Positions 8,158-18,314 of a DNA stretch of 64,000 nt are shown here, one piece after another. Every line of letters begins with the position of its first letter. Within the stretch, counting starts at the first letter, position 1. A program made the position numbers and the translations under genes. The notes under the pieces are model-generated. The model worked only from the letters and a program-made list of their open reading frames with translations. It was not told the origin of the DNA and made no database searches. The stretch covers positions 310,001 through 374,000 of the forward strand of contig NZ_DASQNA010000041.1 in the NCBI RefSeq assembly GCF_035645195.1, in the 5' to 3' direction. This stretch comes from Paenibacillus sp. Lineage in GTDB: Bacteria > Bacillota > Bacilli > Paenibacillales > YIM-B00363.

Positions 8158-10533
8158 CTACGAAGCTGAGCCGACCGTCGCCTTCAGCGGTCCCTTCCAG
8201 CCTCCCGGCACCGTAACGCGGAGCTTGCAACCCTCTAGTTCGGAGGTTACATCTTTGGCGCCTTCCGCCGTCAACCATGCGCAGCCGTCCGGCGCCAGCA
8301 GCACGACGACCAACGGCTCCTTCCAAGGCCAATCGATGTGCATATTCAATGTGCCGCCGTCATAGTCGAATCCCGTAATTTCGGCGGCCCCCATGGAGAA
8401 ATGTCCGTTCGTGTAAGCGACGACCGGCTGGGCGGACGACAACGGAACAATTTTGAGATGGAGAGAAGCGTGAGGAGGCAGTTCGCCGAAGTGTAAGGCT
8501 TCCCCCGCTCGAACTTCGCGAATTTCGCCGCTCCAAAACTCGGAGACGTGGAACGCTTCATGCTCCGCGATATAGTCGCTCGGCAACAGTTCCTCCAGCC
8601 GGGTTGTCACGGGCGCCGGATCATCGCTCCAATTCACGATGCTGACCGTATGCCATCGGGACAGTCCTGCCTTCCCGCCGTCCACCTCCGTGACCATCGT
8701 CCGCGGGTAGCGAACTCCGCTATACATATCCCGCGGAACCGCAGGTACCCCGATCGAGGGGACGATATGGCGCAGCAAGCCAAGCCGGTCGTCGTCGATG
8801 TCGTTCATTGGCTCGGAGAAGCACACTAGTCCGCCGCCCCAATATTGGTTAAGCGCTGTGACGCGCGCTTCGTCGTCCGTCAGCTTCCCGAGGCTTAGGT
8901 CGAGGGAGCGCAGTCGGTACTCTTGACGACGCACCATAAGCGCATCGGGATCGTTATGCCACAATCGCCCCATCCAATACCGCAGCGTGTTTTGCTTCAT
9001 CGTGAACGGCGCCACCTGTCCGCCTTGCTTTCCGTCGTGCTCGCTCCACATGCTGAGCACATCGGAACTCGTCCGATGCGCATCCGCAAGTCCGGAAGGC
9101 GGGGTGTACAGTCCTCCGCATAGGAGCAAGTACCCTTCCGGTCCGATGCCGCGGCGCACGGCCTCGACCCCCATGCGGTACGCTTCCGCCCGCGTCGTGC
9201 CCTCCCGATAAAAACGAACGTTGGCGTCTAGCGCGACCGCCCGCGTAAAGTCAAGCTTATGGTATGTGTAGCCCCAAGCGGTCAGTTTTCTATAGAGATC
9301 CTCGATCCATTGAAGGACCTCAGGATGGGTGACGTCCCATACGAGGTTGTCCGTGTTATTCATATAGAACTTCACAGGCTCGCCGTCTTTCCCCCGCAGG
9401 AGCCACTCGTCATGGTAGAAGCGCATGTCGCTCCGGGGCTCTACGAGGAACGGCGCGGTCCAAATCCCAGGTCGATATCCCGCCTCCCGGATTCTCCTTG
9501 CCGCCGCTTCCATTCCGTCCGGGAATCGGTGGTTCGCCTCCCAGTTTCCGAAGCGCTGCTCCCAGCCTTCGTCGATTTGCACGACGTCGATCGGAATCCC
9601 CTTTTCCTTCAAAGCGTCGACGTTAGCGTACACATCATCTTGACTGACGGTGTCCCCGTAGTAGTACCACGTACAGTATACGGATGGAGGGTTCGGCATC
9701 GCCATCGTGCCGGTCGCAAGCCGCTTCGCCTGTACGTACTCGTCGACCGCCTCGAACGGCGCACCGGCGTCAAGCCGCAGCCATCCGCCTTCGCGCGCGG
9801 CTCCAGCCTCAAGGCGCACGCCGTCGAACAGACAAGAGGCTTCGAGGCGTTCCAGCGAGCTCCCGTCTCTTCCTACCCGAAGCCGACATTCGGCCAGATG
9901 CGTCACCGCGTCCACGAAGCCGATTAACAACGAAGGGGAATCCGCTCGCTGCCCCCCGACGATGACGCTTAATTCGTCGCTTACGATCTCGGTCGCGCCC
10001 TCGGCCGCTTCCATACGCCTGCCGGATTCGCTCATCCCGGCTACCGCGTCCTGGTACGCTTCGTCGCGGACGCCGAGCACGCATACGGCAGGCAAATCAT
10101 TTTTCTGACGCCCGTTTTTGTAAAACGTCCATCCGCCCGCGCCGACGTCCCCGATATGCAGGTGTTGCGCACCTTGAACGAGAAGCGGGACGAGACGACG
10201 AAGCTTCAAGGCTCCTTCTCCCGCGTTCTGAAGGGTCAGCCGAAGCTCCAACGCGGACGCCGCGCCGACGGCATATTTCAGTTGTCGAAGCAGCGTTACC
10301 GTTCCATGCTTGTAACGGTACGTATGGATCAAATATTCCGTACCGTTCTCGTCGCGGAACCCTTCCCGTTCCTCGCCTGCAAGCTTCCAAGCCGCTCCGG
10401 AGTGGAATAGGCCGTTCTCGTCCTCCCACTCCGCTTCGAACGCTGCCTGCATCCCGATCCCGGGACCGTTCCATAAGAGATTCCCCGTCTCTCGATCGAC
10501 GGAAACCAGCCAATCCTGCACTCCCGTTTTCAT
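8158..10533 (-). CDS. Alpha-galactosidase, glycoside hydrolase family 36
   Basis: 791 residues, the usual length of cytoplasmic GH36 enzymes, which release terminal alpha-galactose from melibiose, raffinose and related sugars. An N-terminal beta-sandwich (about 1-290) is followed by a TIM barrel with VVQIDEGWE. The nucleophile is Asp about 428 in YHKLDFTRA. The acid/base is Asp about 491 in HRTSSDV. A C-terminal beta domain ends the protein. There is no signal peptide, so the substrate must be imported, presumably by the ABC system encoded upstream. It is the last gene before the terminator at 8098. Specificity for alpha-galactosides follows from the family; other GH36 activities are possible. 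Confidence 0.92.
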   Translation of the reverse strand: MKTGVQDWLVSVDRETGNLLWNGPGIGMQAAFEAEWEDENGLFHSGAAWKLAGEEREGFRDENGTEYLIHTYRYKHGTVTLLRQLKYAVGAASALELRLTLQNAGEGALKLRRLVPLLVQGAQHLHIGDVGAGGWTFYKNGRQKNDLPAVCVLGVRDEAYQDAVAGMSESGRRMEAAEGATEIVSDELSVIVGGQRADSPSLLIGFVDAVTHLAECRLRVGRDGSSLERLEASCLFDGVRLEAGAAREGGWLRLDAGAPFEAVDEYVQAKRLATGTMAMPNPPSVYCTWYYYGDTVSQDDVYANVDALKEKGIPIDVVQIDEGWEQRFGNWEANHRFPDGMEAAARRIREAGYRPGIWTAPFLVEPRSDMRFYHDEWLLRGKDGEPVKFYMNNTDNLVWDVTHPEVLQWIEDLYRKLTAWGYTYHKLDFTRAVALDANVRFYREGTTRAEAYRMGVEAVRRGIGPEGYLLLCGGLYTPPSGLADAHRTSSDVLSMWSEHDGKQGGQVAPFTMKQNTLRYWMGRLWHNDPDALMVRRQEYRLRSLDLSLGKLTDDEARVTALNQYWGGGLVCFSEPMNDIDDDRLGLLRHIVPSIGVPAVPRDMYSGVRYPRTMVTEVDGGKAGLSRWHTVSIVNWSDDPAPVTTRLEELLPSDYIAEHEAFHVSEFWSGEIREVRAGEALHFGELPPHASLHLKIVPLSSAQPVVAYTNGHFSMGAAEITGFDYDGGTLNMHIDWPWKEPLVVVLLAPDGCAWLTAEGAKDVTSELEGCKLRVTVPGGWKGPLKATVGSAS

Positions 10534-10564
10534 AGGATCCCACTCCTCGATTGTTCATTTCTCG

Positions 10565-11542
10565 CTAAGGCATTTCGGCTCCCCTGGAAGACACGTACAA
10601 TTCGTACCATTCGTCGCTCGTGAGCGTGATTCGGGCGGCAGCGGCGCAAGCCGCGATTCGCGCTGGATTCGAGGTCCCGACAATCGGTTGAATGCCGGCG
10701 GGATGACGTAACAACCAGGCTAGGACAATCGCTTCCGGCTGAACCCCGTAATTTTCCGCCAGCTTCTGCACGCACCGAGCCGTTCGGGCGATCCGCTCAT
10801 CCTCTTGGGCTCCTGGACCGTTCGAATAAGCTCCTTGAGCCAAGGCTCCCCAAGATTGTAACTGAATTCCGTTCAATCTGCAGTACTCCAACGTTCCTTC
10901 AGGAAAATAGTCGCCGGCTGCCGCCGTCTGATTTATATGAATCCCCGATTCCAGCCAACCGGTATGCCGAAGGCTCATTTCCAGCTGATTCACGATGAAC
11001 GGTTCGTCGGTTCCGGACTGCAGCAGTCGAATTTGCCCGGCGCTCATGTTGGAAACGCCGAAATACCGAACCTTCCCTCCGGCTTTCAACGTCCGAATCG
11101 CTTCCCCGACCTCATCAGGTTCCATAAGCGGATCCGGGCGATGAAGCAGCAGCACGTCCAAATATTCGGTACCCAGCCGCTTCAATATGCCGTCGACGCT
11201 CGAGAGAAGATGCGAAGCGGAAAAATCATACCGCTTAAAGGGAAGTCCGGACCATTCCTTCGCCCGGATCCCGCACTTGGATTGGAGAACGATCTTCTCT
11301 CGCAACGAACTATCCTCCGCCAGAATGCGGCCGAACACTTGCTCCGCCTTTCCCAGCTTGTAGATATCGGCATGGTCGAACATGGTAATGCCCGCAGCGA
11401 TCGCCGCCTCTACGGCGGCCCGTCCATGGCTGACGTCCTGCACATCGATCGGGGCAAGATTTCTTTCTCCGCCAAGCCCCATACACCCAAGGATCAAACG
11501 ACTAGCCGCTATTCCCCTCTGCTGCAACGGTATAGACTTCAT
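10565..11542 (-). CDS. Aldo/keto reductase, YdhF-like
   Basis: 325 residues with the aldo/keto reductase tetrad: Asp56 and Tyr61 (FDHADIY), Lys89 (LQSK) and His134 (LLLHRPD). The family uses NADPH to reduce carbonyls, and some members oxidise sugars. GGGKVRYFGVSN-like and IVGTSNP motifs mark the C-terminal cofactor region. It sits between the binding-protein gene and the GH36 gene with about 31 bases before GH36, so it is probably co-transcribed. A sugar substrate derived from the imported alpha-galactoside is a guess from position alone. Confidence 0.88.
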   Translation of the reverse strand: MKSIPLQQRGIAASRLILGCMGLGGERNLAPIDVQDVSHGRAAVEAAIAAGITMFDHADIYKLGKAEQVFGRILAEDSSLREKIVLQSKCGIRAKEWSGLPFKRYDFSASHLLSSVDGILKRLGTEYLDVLLLHRPDPLMEPDEVGEAIRTLKAGGKVRYFGVSNMSAGQIRLLQSGTDEPFIVNQLEMSLRHTGWLESGIHINQTAAAGDYFPEGTLEYCRLNGIQLQSWGALAQGAYSNGPGAQEDERIARTARCVQKLAENYGVQPEAIVLAWLLRHPAGIQPIVGTSNPARIAACAAAARITLTSDEWYELYVSSRGAEMP

Positions 11543-11579
11543 ATCGGCTCCTCCCGCCGGGGCGCTTGTAAGCGGAAAT

Positions 11580-11602
11580 AGCCGAATCTTGCCGATCCGG
11601 CT
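11580..11602 (-). terminator. Weak stem-loop between binding-protein and aldo/keto reductase genes
   Basis: AGCCG/CGGCT stem with a 13-base loop and only a short T run (TATTT). It more likely lowers expression of the two enzyme genes than stops transcription fully. Confidence 0.35.
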
Positions 11603-11620
11603 ACATCCAAGCCACCATAT

Positions 11621-12973
11621 TTACTTTTTAAAGACTTCGTCGTACCTCTTCTGTTCTTCCTCCATAGCGGCAGCCCAGCGGTTCAGGTAGCTTTCTACCG
11701 TCTCGGTACCCGCCATAACCGCTTGCAGACCTCCGTTGCCGACTTGATCGAGAATCGTCGAGTAGCCAGGCAGATGGAGCGGCGGATTGATGAACTGCGT
11801 CGTCGGGTCGGACAAGGCATCGGCGGACACTTTAATATGCTGCGTATTTTGTACCCACTCGTTCGCCATCGCCTTCTCGTTCGTCGGCAGCTGGCCGATA
11901 TTTTGGTTCCAGAAGCTTTGCACGTCCGCCGAAATGAGGTAGCTCATGAAGCGCCATGCTTCCTCTGGATGCTTCGTCGTACTGAAGACGCCGTAGCCCG
12001 TAGAGTTTCCGCCCTCGATAATCCGTTTGCCGTTAATCGGGGATGGCGGCAGGGATACGCCCGCGAATTGATTCGGCTCGAGCGTCTTATCATGCTCGCC
12101 GAAGGAGCCGATGTTATGCTGAATCATAGCGGCAATGCCCGTATCGAACGCCGCCACCATCTCCTTGTACCCGTTCGTGATGTCGCTCTCGGGCGTATAC
12201 TTCTTATAGAGGCCTAAGTATTTTTCCAGGAACTCGACATGGAGCGGATCGTTTAACGTGCTTTTTCCGTTTTCGTCGAAAAACTCGGAGATCCCCGAAT
12301 ACGAATACATCATCTTCTTCAACTGATGCGCCCCGCCCGCTCCGCCTCGGATGCTAAAGCCATATTGGCGTTCGTCGGGGTTCGTAAGCTTCTCCACAGC
12401 CGTGAAGAAATCGTCCCACGTCTCCGGCGCCTTGAGGCCGGCCTCTTGGAACCAATCGGCACGGTACCAAATCATATCGGCGCTTAACGTATTAGGAATG
12501 AAATATAGCTTGCCGTCCTGTACATAGCTGCGCACTTCATCCACCGACGCTGCGTTCATGACCGATTTTTCTTCCCACTGATCGTACATGGTATCCAAGG
12601 CAAGCAATTTCTCTCTCGCCACGAAGTCTGCGACCCACATAATGTGAAGTCCGCCTACGTCCGGCAAACCGTCGGCCGCGATCGCGACATCGTATTTCTC
12701 TTTCGCCGACGCTGACGGAATGCCCACATATTCCACGTCGATGTCCGGGTTTTCCGCTTCGAACGTTGCGATCAGTTCTTCATAATACGGGGTCCGAGCC
12801 GGTCCCGAGTTTTCGTCCCAGAACGTAATCGTCACCTTTTCGGGCTGGCTCCCGCCTCCGGCGGCCGCGTTTTGCGAATCCTCGATCACGGTGTCGCTCT
12901 GCTGCGTCCCGCAAGCCGTCGCCAGCACGGAGATCGCCACTAAACTTACGCCCAACGTCTTTGTCCTTCTCAT
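11621..12973 (-). CDS. Sugar ABC transporter solute-binding lipoprotein (CUT1)
   Basis: 450 residues. A lipoprotein signal ends in VLATAC with the lipid-bearing Cys at residue 21, followed by a Q/S/D-rich linker and a family 1 binding-protein fold starting KVTITFWDENSG. It captures an oligosaccharide outside the membrane for the two permeases encoded just upstream. Start ATG behind GGAGGGT. The neighbouring GH36 gene suggests an alpha-galactoside such as raffinose or melibiose. The ATPase is not encoded here and is presumably a shared MsmX-type protein. Confidence 0.93.
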   Translation of the reverse strand: MRRTKTLGVSLVAISVLATACGTQQSDTVIEDSQNAAAGGGSQPEKVTITFWDENSGPARTPYYEELIATFEAENPDIDVEYVGIPSASAKEKYDVAIAADGLPDVGGLHIMWVADFVAREKLLALDTMYDQWEEKSVMNAASVDEVRSYVQDGKLYFIPNTLSADMIWYRADWFQEAGLKAPETWDDFFTAVEKLTNPDERQYGFSIRGGAGGAHQLKKMMYSYSGISEFFDENGKSTLNDPLHVEFLEKYLGLYKKYTPESDITNGYKEMVAAFDTGIAAMIQHNIGSFGEHDKTLEPNQFAGVSLPPSPINGKRIIEGGNSTGYGVFSTTKHPEEAWRFMSYLISADVQSFWNQNIGQLPTNEKAMANEWVQNTQHIKVSADALSDPTTQFINPPLHLPGYSTILDQVGNGGLQAVMAGTETVESYLNRWAAAMEEEQKRYDEVFKK

Positions 12974-13033
12974 CGTAAGACCCTCCTTAGAGTAATAGCT
13001 TTTGTATAAGTAACCTCTCGAAAGAGGACTACC

Positions 13034-13873
13034 TTACCCTTTGACGGCACCGTCGCCGATGCCCTGTACGAGGAATTTCTGGATATACATGAATAACAGC
13101 ACGGCCGGTACCAACGCGATCATACTCCCCGCCGCCAGAGCGCCATAATTGATGTTGTACTCCCCGAGCATACTGTTCAAACCGACGGGGATCGTAAACA
13201 TCGTGTGCTTGCTGATAAACATGAGACCGAATAAGAATTCGTTCCATGCATAGATAAATGTGAACGAAGCCGTTGCGACGATGCCGGGAACGAGCACCGG
13301 CAGCACGACGTACAGCACGGATTGAAACCGGGTACACCCGTCTACCATGGCCGCTTCTTCCAACTGTTCGGGCACGTTGGAAATAAAGCTGCTCATGAGA
13401 ATCGAATTGAACGGGAGCTGGAGCGTCGTATACGTTAAGATGAGCGAGAAGTAATTGCCGATCAACCCTGCGTTCTTCAGCATGATAAACAGCGGAATCA
13501 GCAGCATCGCCGCAGGCACGAACTGCGTGCATAACAGCAGGAGCATAAACCCGGACTTCCCTCGGAACGAGAACCGGCTGATCGCATACCCGGTGAAAAT
13601 CGAGATGATTAATACGAAGACGACCGTGACTCCCGCTACGAGCAAGCTGTTCTGGAAGTATGTCGCGAACCCGACATTTTTCCATGCGAACGCGAAGTTT
13701 TCGAACGTCAGAGGCGAAGGCCAGTACGCTAATGGCCGTTTTAGAATATCCCCCTCCCTCTTCAAGGCGGTCGCGAGCGTCCAGTATAACGGGAGCAGGA
13801 TGAACGCCATAAATACAATCAGGGGCACGTACAACGTCAGGAACCGATCCGCCCTACGCTTGATGTACAACAT
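13034..13873 (-). CDS. Sugar ABC transporter permease, MalG type
   Basis: 279 residues from ATG 13873 (MLYIKRR). An upstream in-frame ATG at 14005 would add 44 poorly hydrophobic residues inside the previous gene, while AAGGAG sits before 13873, so the shorter start is chosen. There are six predicted membrane helices and the EAA loop EEAAMVDGCTRFQSV that contacts the ATPase. It follows the MalF-type gene by one base, so translation is probably coupled. It forms the inner-membrane channel with that partner. Confidence 0.92.
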   Translation of the reverse strand: MLYIKRRADRFLTLYVPLIVFMAFILLPLYWTLATALKREGDILKRPLAYWPSPLTFENFAFAWKNVGFATYFQNSLLVAGVTVVFVLIISIFTGYAISRFSFRGKSGFMLLLLCTQFVPAAMLLIPLFIMLKNAGLIGNYFSLILTYTTLQLPFNSILMSSFISNVPEQLEEAAMVDGCTRFQSVLYVVLPVLVPGIVATASFTFIYAWNEFLFGLMFISKHTMFTIPVGLNSMLGEYNINYGALAAGSMIALVPAVLLFMYIQKFLVQGIGDGAVKG

Positions 13874-13874
13874 G

Positions 13875-14807
13875 TCAGGACTCCTTTCCGAACCGGGAAG
13901 CGCATAGATACGTAATCGAGAAAAGCATGAGCAGGAAGAAGGAAATGACGGTGAGCGCCGAGCCGTATCCGAAATCCCCGCCCTTGACGGCAAGCTCCAC
14001 GACATACATGGTCAACGTCGTTGTCGCGTGCGCCGGACCGCCGCCAGTCATGTTAAAGATGAGATCAACGTTATTGAATTCCCATGCCGTTCGGAGCAAC
14101 GTCGTCAGTACGATCGCATTCTTCAGGTACGGAAGCGTAACGTAATAGAACATCTTGAGCCGGTTCGCTCCGTCTACTCGGCTCGCTTCGTACAATTCAT
14201 TCGGGATCGCTTGGAGTGCGGCAAGGAACGTGATGGCGAAGAACGGCAGCCCTCTCCAAAGCTCTGCAACGACTACGGCCTTAAACACGGTGGATAAATT
14301 CGCCGTCCACGCGACGGGCTGTTCGATCCAACCGAATTTCAGAAACAAGTCGTTAATCAGCCCCATGTGCTCATTGAACATAACCGACCAAATCAGCGAC
14401 GTAATGACGCCGGAGATCGCCCAAGGGACGAACGCAAGGGATCGAAACAGCCCTCTGAATCGAAACGTCTGATTCAATAGGAGCGCCAGCATCAGACCTA
14501 ACACGCACTGCAAGGCTACTTGGCTGAACACCCACTTCAAGCTGATGCCCAAGCTCTTGAAGAACAAGGGGTCTTCCATCAACGCTTTCTTAAAGTTCGC
14601 GAGACCGGCGAAACCGTTGTAATAAGGCGCGTTAATGTTGTAGTTTTGGAAGCTGAAGTAAAACAAATTGCCGATCGGATAAATGAGAAACGTTGTTAAA
14701 AACAAAAGACAAGGAATGATGAACAAGTACGGTACGACAGCCTTGTTCAACCCGGCTTTGCGAGAAGCGGCTCGCTCCGAACTCGTTGAAATGTTGCGCT
14801 CTTTCAT
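13875..14807 (-). CDS. Sugar ABC transporter permease, MalF type
   Basis: 310 residues from ATG 14807 (MKERN), which has GGGAGGT six bases upstream; an earlier ATG at 14840 lacks a site. Six helices are predicted and the EAA loop reads YEASRVDGANRLKMF. It is the first gene of the ABC/AKR/GH36 operon. A weak cre-like sequence (two mismatches) lies about 60 bases upstream. Regulation by the adjacent YesM/YesN pair is likely. Confidence 0.92.
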   Translation of the reverse strand: MKERNISTSSERAASRKAGLNKAVVPYLFIIPCLLFLTTFLIYPIGNLFYFSFQNYNINAPYYNGFAGLANFKKALMEDPLFFKSLGISLKWVFSQVALQCVLGLMLALLLNQTFRFRGLFRSLAFVPWAISGVITSLIWSVMFNEHMGLINDLFLKFGWIEQPVAWTANLSTVFKAVVVAELWRGLPFFAITFLAALQAIPNELYEASRVDGANRLKMFYYVTLPYLKNAIVLTTLLRTAWEFNNVDLIFNMTGGGPAHATTTLTMYVVELAVKGGDFGYGSALTVISFFLLMLFSITYLCASRFGKES

Positions 14808-14907
14808 TTCACTGACCTCCCTTGGAACTGATCTCATCATATCGGAAGGAGGTCTTCAGTTGAATGTAATCGCTTTATCGTTCTGTTTGAATTCTTTTCG
14901 TCCTGCA

Positions 14908-14944
14908 AAAGAAAAAGAAAGACGCATGCGACTATGCGTCTTTC
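14908..14944 (-). terminator. Terminator overlapping the end of the yesN-like gene
   Basis: Perfect 11-bp stem GAAAGACGCAT/ATGCGTCTTTC with a 6-base loop (14917-14944), then CTTTTTCTTTT on the minus strand. The upstream arm includes the last codons and the TAG stop of the response-regulator gene. It separates regulator and transporter transcripts. Confidence 0.85.
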
Positions 14945-16521
14945 CGTGCGGCGGCGTTGCGGTATTCTGTCGGGGAATACCCTGTATACTTCTTAAACAC
15001 AACGCTAAAATATTGCGGATTCGGGTATCCCACCTGCTGGGCGACTTCGTACGATTTCAATTCTCCCTTGCGAATGAGTTGGATGGCCTTCTTCATCCGG
15101 ACCTCCAATAAATAATCCGAGAAGTTGATATCCCTCTCCCGCTTGAATATGATGCTCAGGTAAGTCGGGTTGACATGGACGGCTCCCGCAACTTCCTGCA
15201 AGTATAAGTTTTCGTTCGAAAAATGTTGATCGATATACTCCATCGCCTTCAGGACGATTCCCTTCGTTTGCGAATCTCTCACCTTCATCGCGTCTCGGGT
15301 GATGGCTTCGATGAAGGAGCGAAGATAGCGGAAGATGTCCGATACGGTCTCAAGTTCCTGAAGCTCCTTACATACGGTGTAGAAATCCTTGTGGCTTTCG
15401 CCCTCTTCATCCCATTCCTGCATCCCTTGAAAGACCACGACGGCGATTTCCACCGCCAGAAGATGCACCTGGGACCACTCCAGCTGCGCTTCGAACAGCT
15501 TCCGCTCCAATTGGCTCAAGACTCCCAGGGAGTCCTCCGACAGTCCGAGCTTTACCTTGGCGTACAACTCCTTCTTCAGCCCCGCCAGCTGCAGTTCGTT
15601 CATATCCGCGAACAACCCTGTATCGTGGACGGTAATAATTTGACTCGTTCCGGCGTAATGGCGATAGGCCAACGAAGAGCGGGCTTCTTGATACGATTTC
15701 GGCAGCTTCTCGTGGCCCTCGTACGCCCCGCCCATGCCGATGGTGACCGTCGTCTTCACGTACCGTTTGATTTGAACCAATAGCTCTTCCGCGAACACGT
15801 ACGCGTTTTCGAACAACCGCTTCGGGTCGTTATCTCCTGTCACGATCGCAGCGATCTCATCGTCCTCGCAATCGAAGGTCAGTCCCAGCTCCCCTAGAAG
15901 CTCCCGGGCGATATTGTGCACACAATATTTAATAATTTCCTTCTCCGAATACCTCTTTAGAAGCTCCGGACTAGTCAGCCCGTCGATCTTGATCACCATG
16001 ACGTGGAAGACGGTCTTATCCAACGGCAATCCAAGGAACTTAATCTCCGAGTGAAAATTCGGCCCCGGCGCGGCCGTCACCAGCTTCTGCAAAAAACGTT
16101 GACGAAGAAGCGGCATTCCCTCTTGCACTTGCCGGGTGTACGTCCGTTCCTGTTCGATTTGTGCGCCGAGCTCGATTACTTTCTGAAGCAGGGCCATGTT
16201 ATGGATCGGCTTAATTAAGTACTCCGAGGCTCTCATCTCGATGGCCCTCTTCGCGTACTCGTATTCTTGGTACCCGGTCAGCAGGATGAGCTTCACCCAC
16301 GGGTACATTTCGTTCATTCGTTCGGCCAGCTCTAGTCCGTCCATGAACGGCATCCGGATGTCCGAGATGACGATGTCCGGCGTCTGCAGCTTCATCAGCT
16401 CCAAGGCCTCTTCCCCGTCGCCGGCCGCACCGACCAATTCGAAGCCGTGCTGCGGCCAGTCGATCCCCTCGCTCAATCCCTTGCGAATAATGACGTCGTC
16501 GTCAACGATGAGGATCTTCAT
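14932..16521 (-). CDS. Response regulator, YesN type (REC + AraC HTH)
   Basis: 529 residues. An N-terminal receiver domain (1-120) has acidic pocket residues DDD near 7-9 and phospho-acceptor Asp54 in DIVISDIRMP. A long linker domain (about 130-410) precedes two AraC-type helix-turn-helices (about 430-525) with VAQQVGYPNPQYFSVVFKKYTGYSP. The start ATG overlaps the stop of the kinase gene by four bases (ATGA). The family activates neighbouring sugar-transport genes when phosphorylated, which here would be the ABC operon starting at 14807. Confidence 0.94.
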   Translation of the reverse strand: MKILIVDDDVIIRKGLSEGIDWPQHGFELVGAAGDGEEALELMKLQTPDIVISDIRMPFMDGLELAERMNEMYPWVKLILLTGYQEYEYAKRAIEMRASEYLIKPIHNMALLQKVIELGAQIEQERTYTRQVQEGMPLLRQRFLQKLVTAAPGPNFHSEIKFLGLPLDKTVFHVMVIKIDGLTSPELLKRYSEKEIIKYCVHNIARELLGELGLTFDCEDDEIAAIVTGDNDPKRLFENAYVFAEELLVQIKRYVKTTVTIGMGGAYEGHEKLPKSYQEARSSLAYRHYAGTSQIITVHDTGLFADMNELQLAGLKKELYAKVKLGLSEDSLGVLSQLERKLFEAQLEWSQVHLLAVEIAVVVFQGMQEWDEEGESHKDFYTVCKELQELETVSDIFRYLRSFIEAITRDAMKVRDSQTKGIVLKAMEYIDQHFSNENLYLQEVAGAVHVNPTYLSIIFKRERDINFSDYLLEVRMKKAIQLIRKGELKSYEVAQQVGYPNPQYFSVVFKKYTGYSPTEYRNAAARKDA

Positions 16522-18314
16522 TTGTCGTCAACCTCCTGTTTTTGAAGCTTCGGGAGCTTCACCGTAACGACGGTGCCTTCTCCGTACACGCTTTCGATCC
16601 CGATGCCGTACGCAGCGCCGAAGTAGCTTTGAATCCGAGCTTGAACGTTATACAGCCCAAACCCTTTGCTATGATCCTGATCAAGCCGCCCCCGAAGCGT
16701 AGCTTGGATCGACCGAAGCCGCTCCTCCTGGATTCCCTTGCCGTTGTCCGCGATTCGGAAAATCATGTGTTCGCCTTGCAGCGTCCCCGTCACCGTGATA
16801 TCCGACAACCCTCGCTTTTGTTTGGCGCCATGATAAATCGCGTTCTCTACTAAAGGCTGCAACAGCAGCTTCAACATGACATACTGATTCAATTCCGGGT
16901 CGACCTCGACGCTGTAGCGCATCGTGTCGCTATACCGCTGACCTACGATGTACAAGTAATGTTGAACGAGCTCGACCTCTTCCTGGACGCCGATCGTCTC
17001 TTTGCCGTTGCTAAGTCCTAGGCGATAAAAGGTCGATAACGATTCGACCATCGTCATCGCTTCCGACTTGCGGTCCATCGCAATTAATTGATTTAAGGAA
17101 TGAAGCGTATTATATAGAAAATGGGGCTTGATTTGTTCATTTAATACAGCCAATTCAGCCTTTCTCTTCTGTTCTTGCTCAAGACGTATGTCGTGTAACA
17201 GCAATTGGACTCTCTGAATGAGGCTGCCGATTCCCCGGTTCAAAATTCCGATTTCATTGTTCGTTCGTACGTCGAATATCGTGTCCAGCTTTCCGCTTTC
17301 GACCTGTTTGACCTTCGCCGTCAGCGTGGAGATCGGTCGCGTCACCGTACGAAGCAGGATATGCGACATGGCCGCCGCGGCGGCGATCACGACGACCATC
17401 ATGCCGATCGTGAGATATTTAATATAATTAATTTTTTCCAGAATATCGTTCTCGGGAAAAATCGCCGCGAGCCGCCAACCGTTGATCGGGAGGGTATCGT
17501 AAATGACCACGGTTCGCTCCCCGCCCGGTTTCGTAAATCGGAACGTCCCGGATGCCGCTTCCCGATTCATCAAGTGGCTTCGAACCTTGTCATCCGGTAT
17601 GTAAATATCGTCTACGTCTTTAAACATCATCATGCCATCCGAACTCGCCAAAGCTAAGTAGCCATTCTCACTAATCTCTACGAGACTAAGGATCTCACTG
17701 AAGAACGCTTCCTTCAGATGGAATAATATGATCCCTTTCGCCTGCGAGGTTTCCGACCCGAACAAGCTGAACACGCTTACGACTTTCTCCTTCTCACCGC
17801 CTACATATCGAAAAATGCCGTCCTCGTGTAAATTTTGCCAATGGTAGTCGGCGTTGTCGTTCCGGTAGCGACTTGAATACTCCTCATAAGAAAAGTTCAC
17901 GTCGGTCAGCAAGTAGTTCACTTTGGTATACGACGCTTTCCCGTCGTTAAAATTCATATAGATGGAGTCGATCATCGAGTAATGCGTCTGATGGATCCGC
18001 TCGAATTGATTCGCGACGGCAAGGTACCGGTTGGAATCCAATCCTTCGGTCGAATCTAAACTTGTCACCATTGCGCCGATGCCGGAGCCGTTCACGACAG
18101 CGACCAACTCCCCAAAGACGACCAGCAATTGTTCGTTCATATGGCTCTTGGTTTGCACCACAAGATCCGTAATATTTCGGTATGCGTTCTCTTCGATTTG
18201 CCGAACGGCCAAGAGATAGGAAGAGGACCCGCTAACGATCACGAATACAACGATCATCGGAAAAAACAAAAGCATGATCGTATGTTTCAGAGAGAAGAAC
18301 TTCGGCACTTTCAT
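16518..18314 (-). CDS. Sensor histidine kinase, YesM type
   Basis: 598 residues. Membrane helices lie near 14-34 and 298-318 and flank an extracellular Cache-like sensor of about 260 residues. A HAMP domain follows (about 320-370), then a His_kinase domain with His398 in IKPHFLYNTLHSLN, and an ATPase domain with QPLVENAIYHG, DNGKGI and GFGLYNV. It would sense an external sugar or loaded binding protein and phosphorylate the overlapping YesN-type regulator. A -10-like TATAAT lies at 18350-18345, with no convincing -35. Confidence 0.94.
   Translation of the reverse strand: MKVPKFFSLKHTIMLLFFPMIVVFVIVSGSSSYLLAVRQIEENAYRNITDLVVQTKSHMNEQLLVVFGELVAVVNGSGIGAMVTSLDSTEGLDSNRYLAVANQFERIHQTHYSMIDSIYMNFNDGKASYTKVNYLLTDVNFSYEEYSSRYRNDNADYHWQNLHEDGIFRYVGGEKEKVVSVFSLFGSETSQAKGIILFHLKEAFFSEILSLVEISENGYLALASSDGMMMFKDVDDIYIPDDKVRSHLMNREAASGTFRFTKPGGERTVVIYDTLPINGWRLAAIFPENDILEKINYIKYLTIGMMVVVIAAAAAMSHILLRTVTRPISTLTAKVKQVESGKLDTIFDVRTNNEIGILNRGIGSLIQRVQLLLHDIRLEQEQKRKAELAVLNEQIKPHFLYNTLHSLNQLIAMDRKSEAMTMVESLSTFYRLGLSNGKETIGVQEEVELVQHYLYIVGQRYSDTMRYSVEVDPELNQYVMLKLLLQPLVENAIYHGAKQKRGLSDITVTGTLQGEHMIFRIADNGKGIQEERLRSIQATLRGRLDQDHSKGFGLYNVQARIQSYFGAAYGIGIESVYGEGTVVTVKLPKLQKQEVDDK

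Noticed and set aside
14860-14885. cre-like site before the alpha-galactoside ABC operon
   Set aside because: ATAAAGCGATTACA has two mismatches at fixed positions; too weak to list as a feature.
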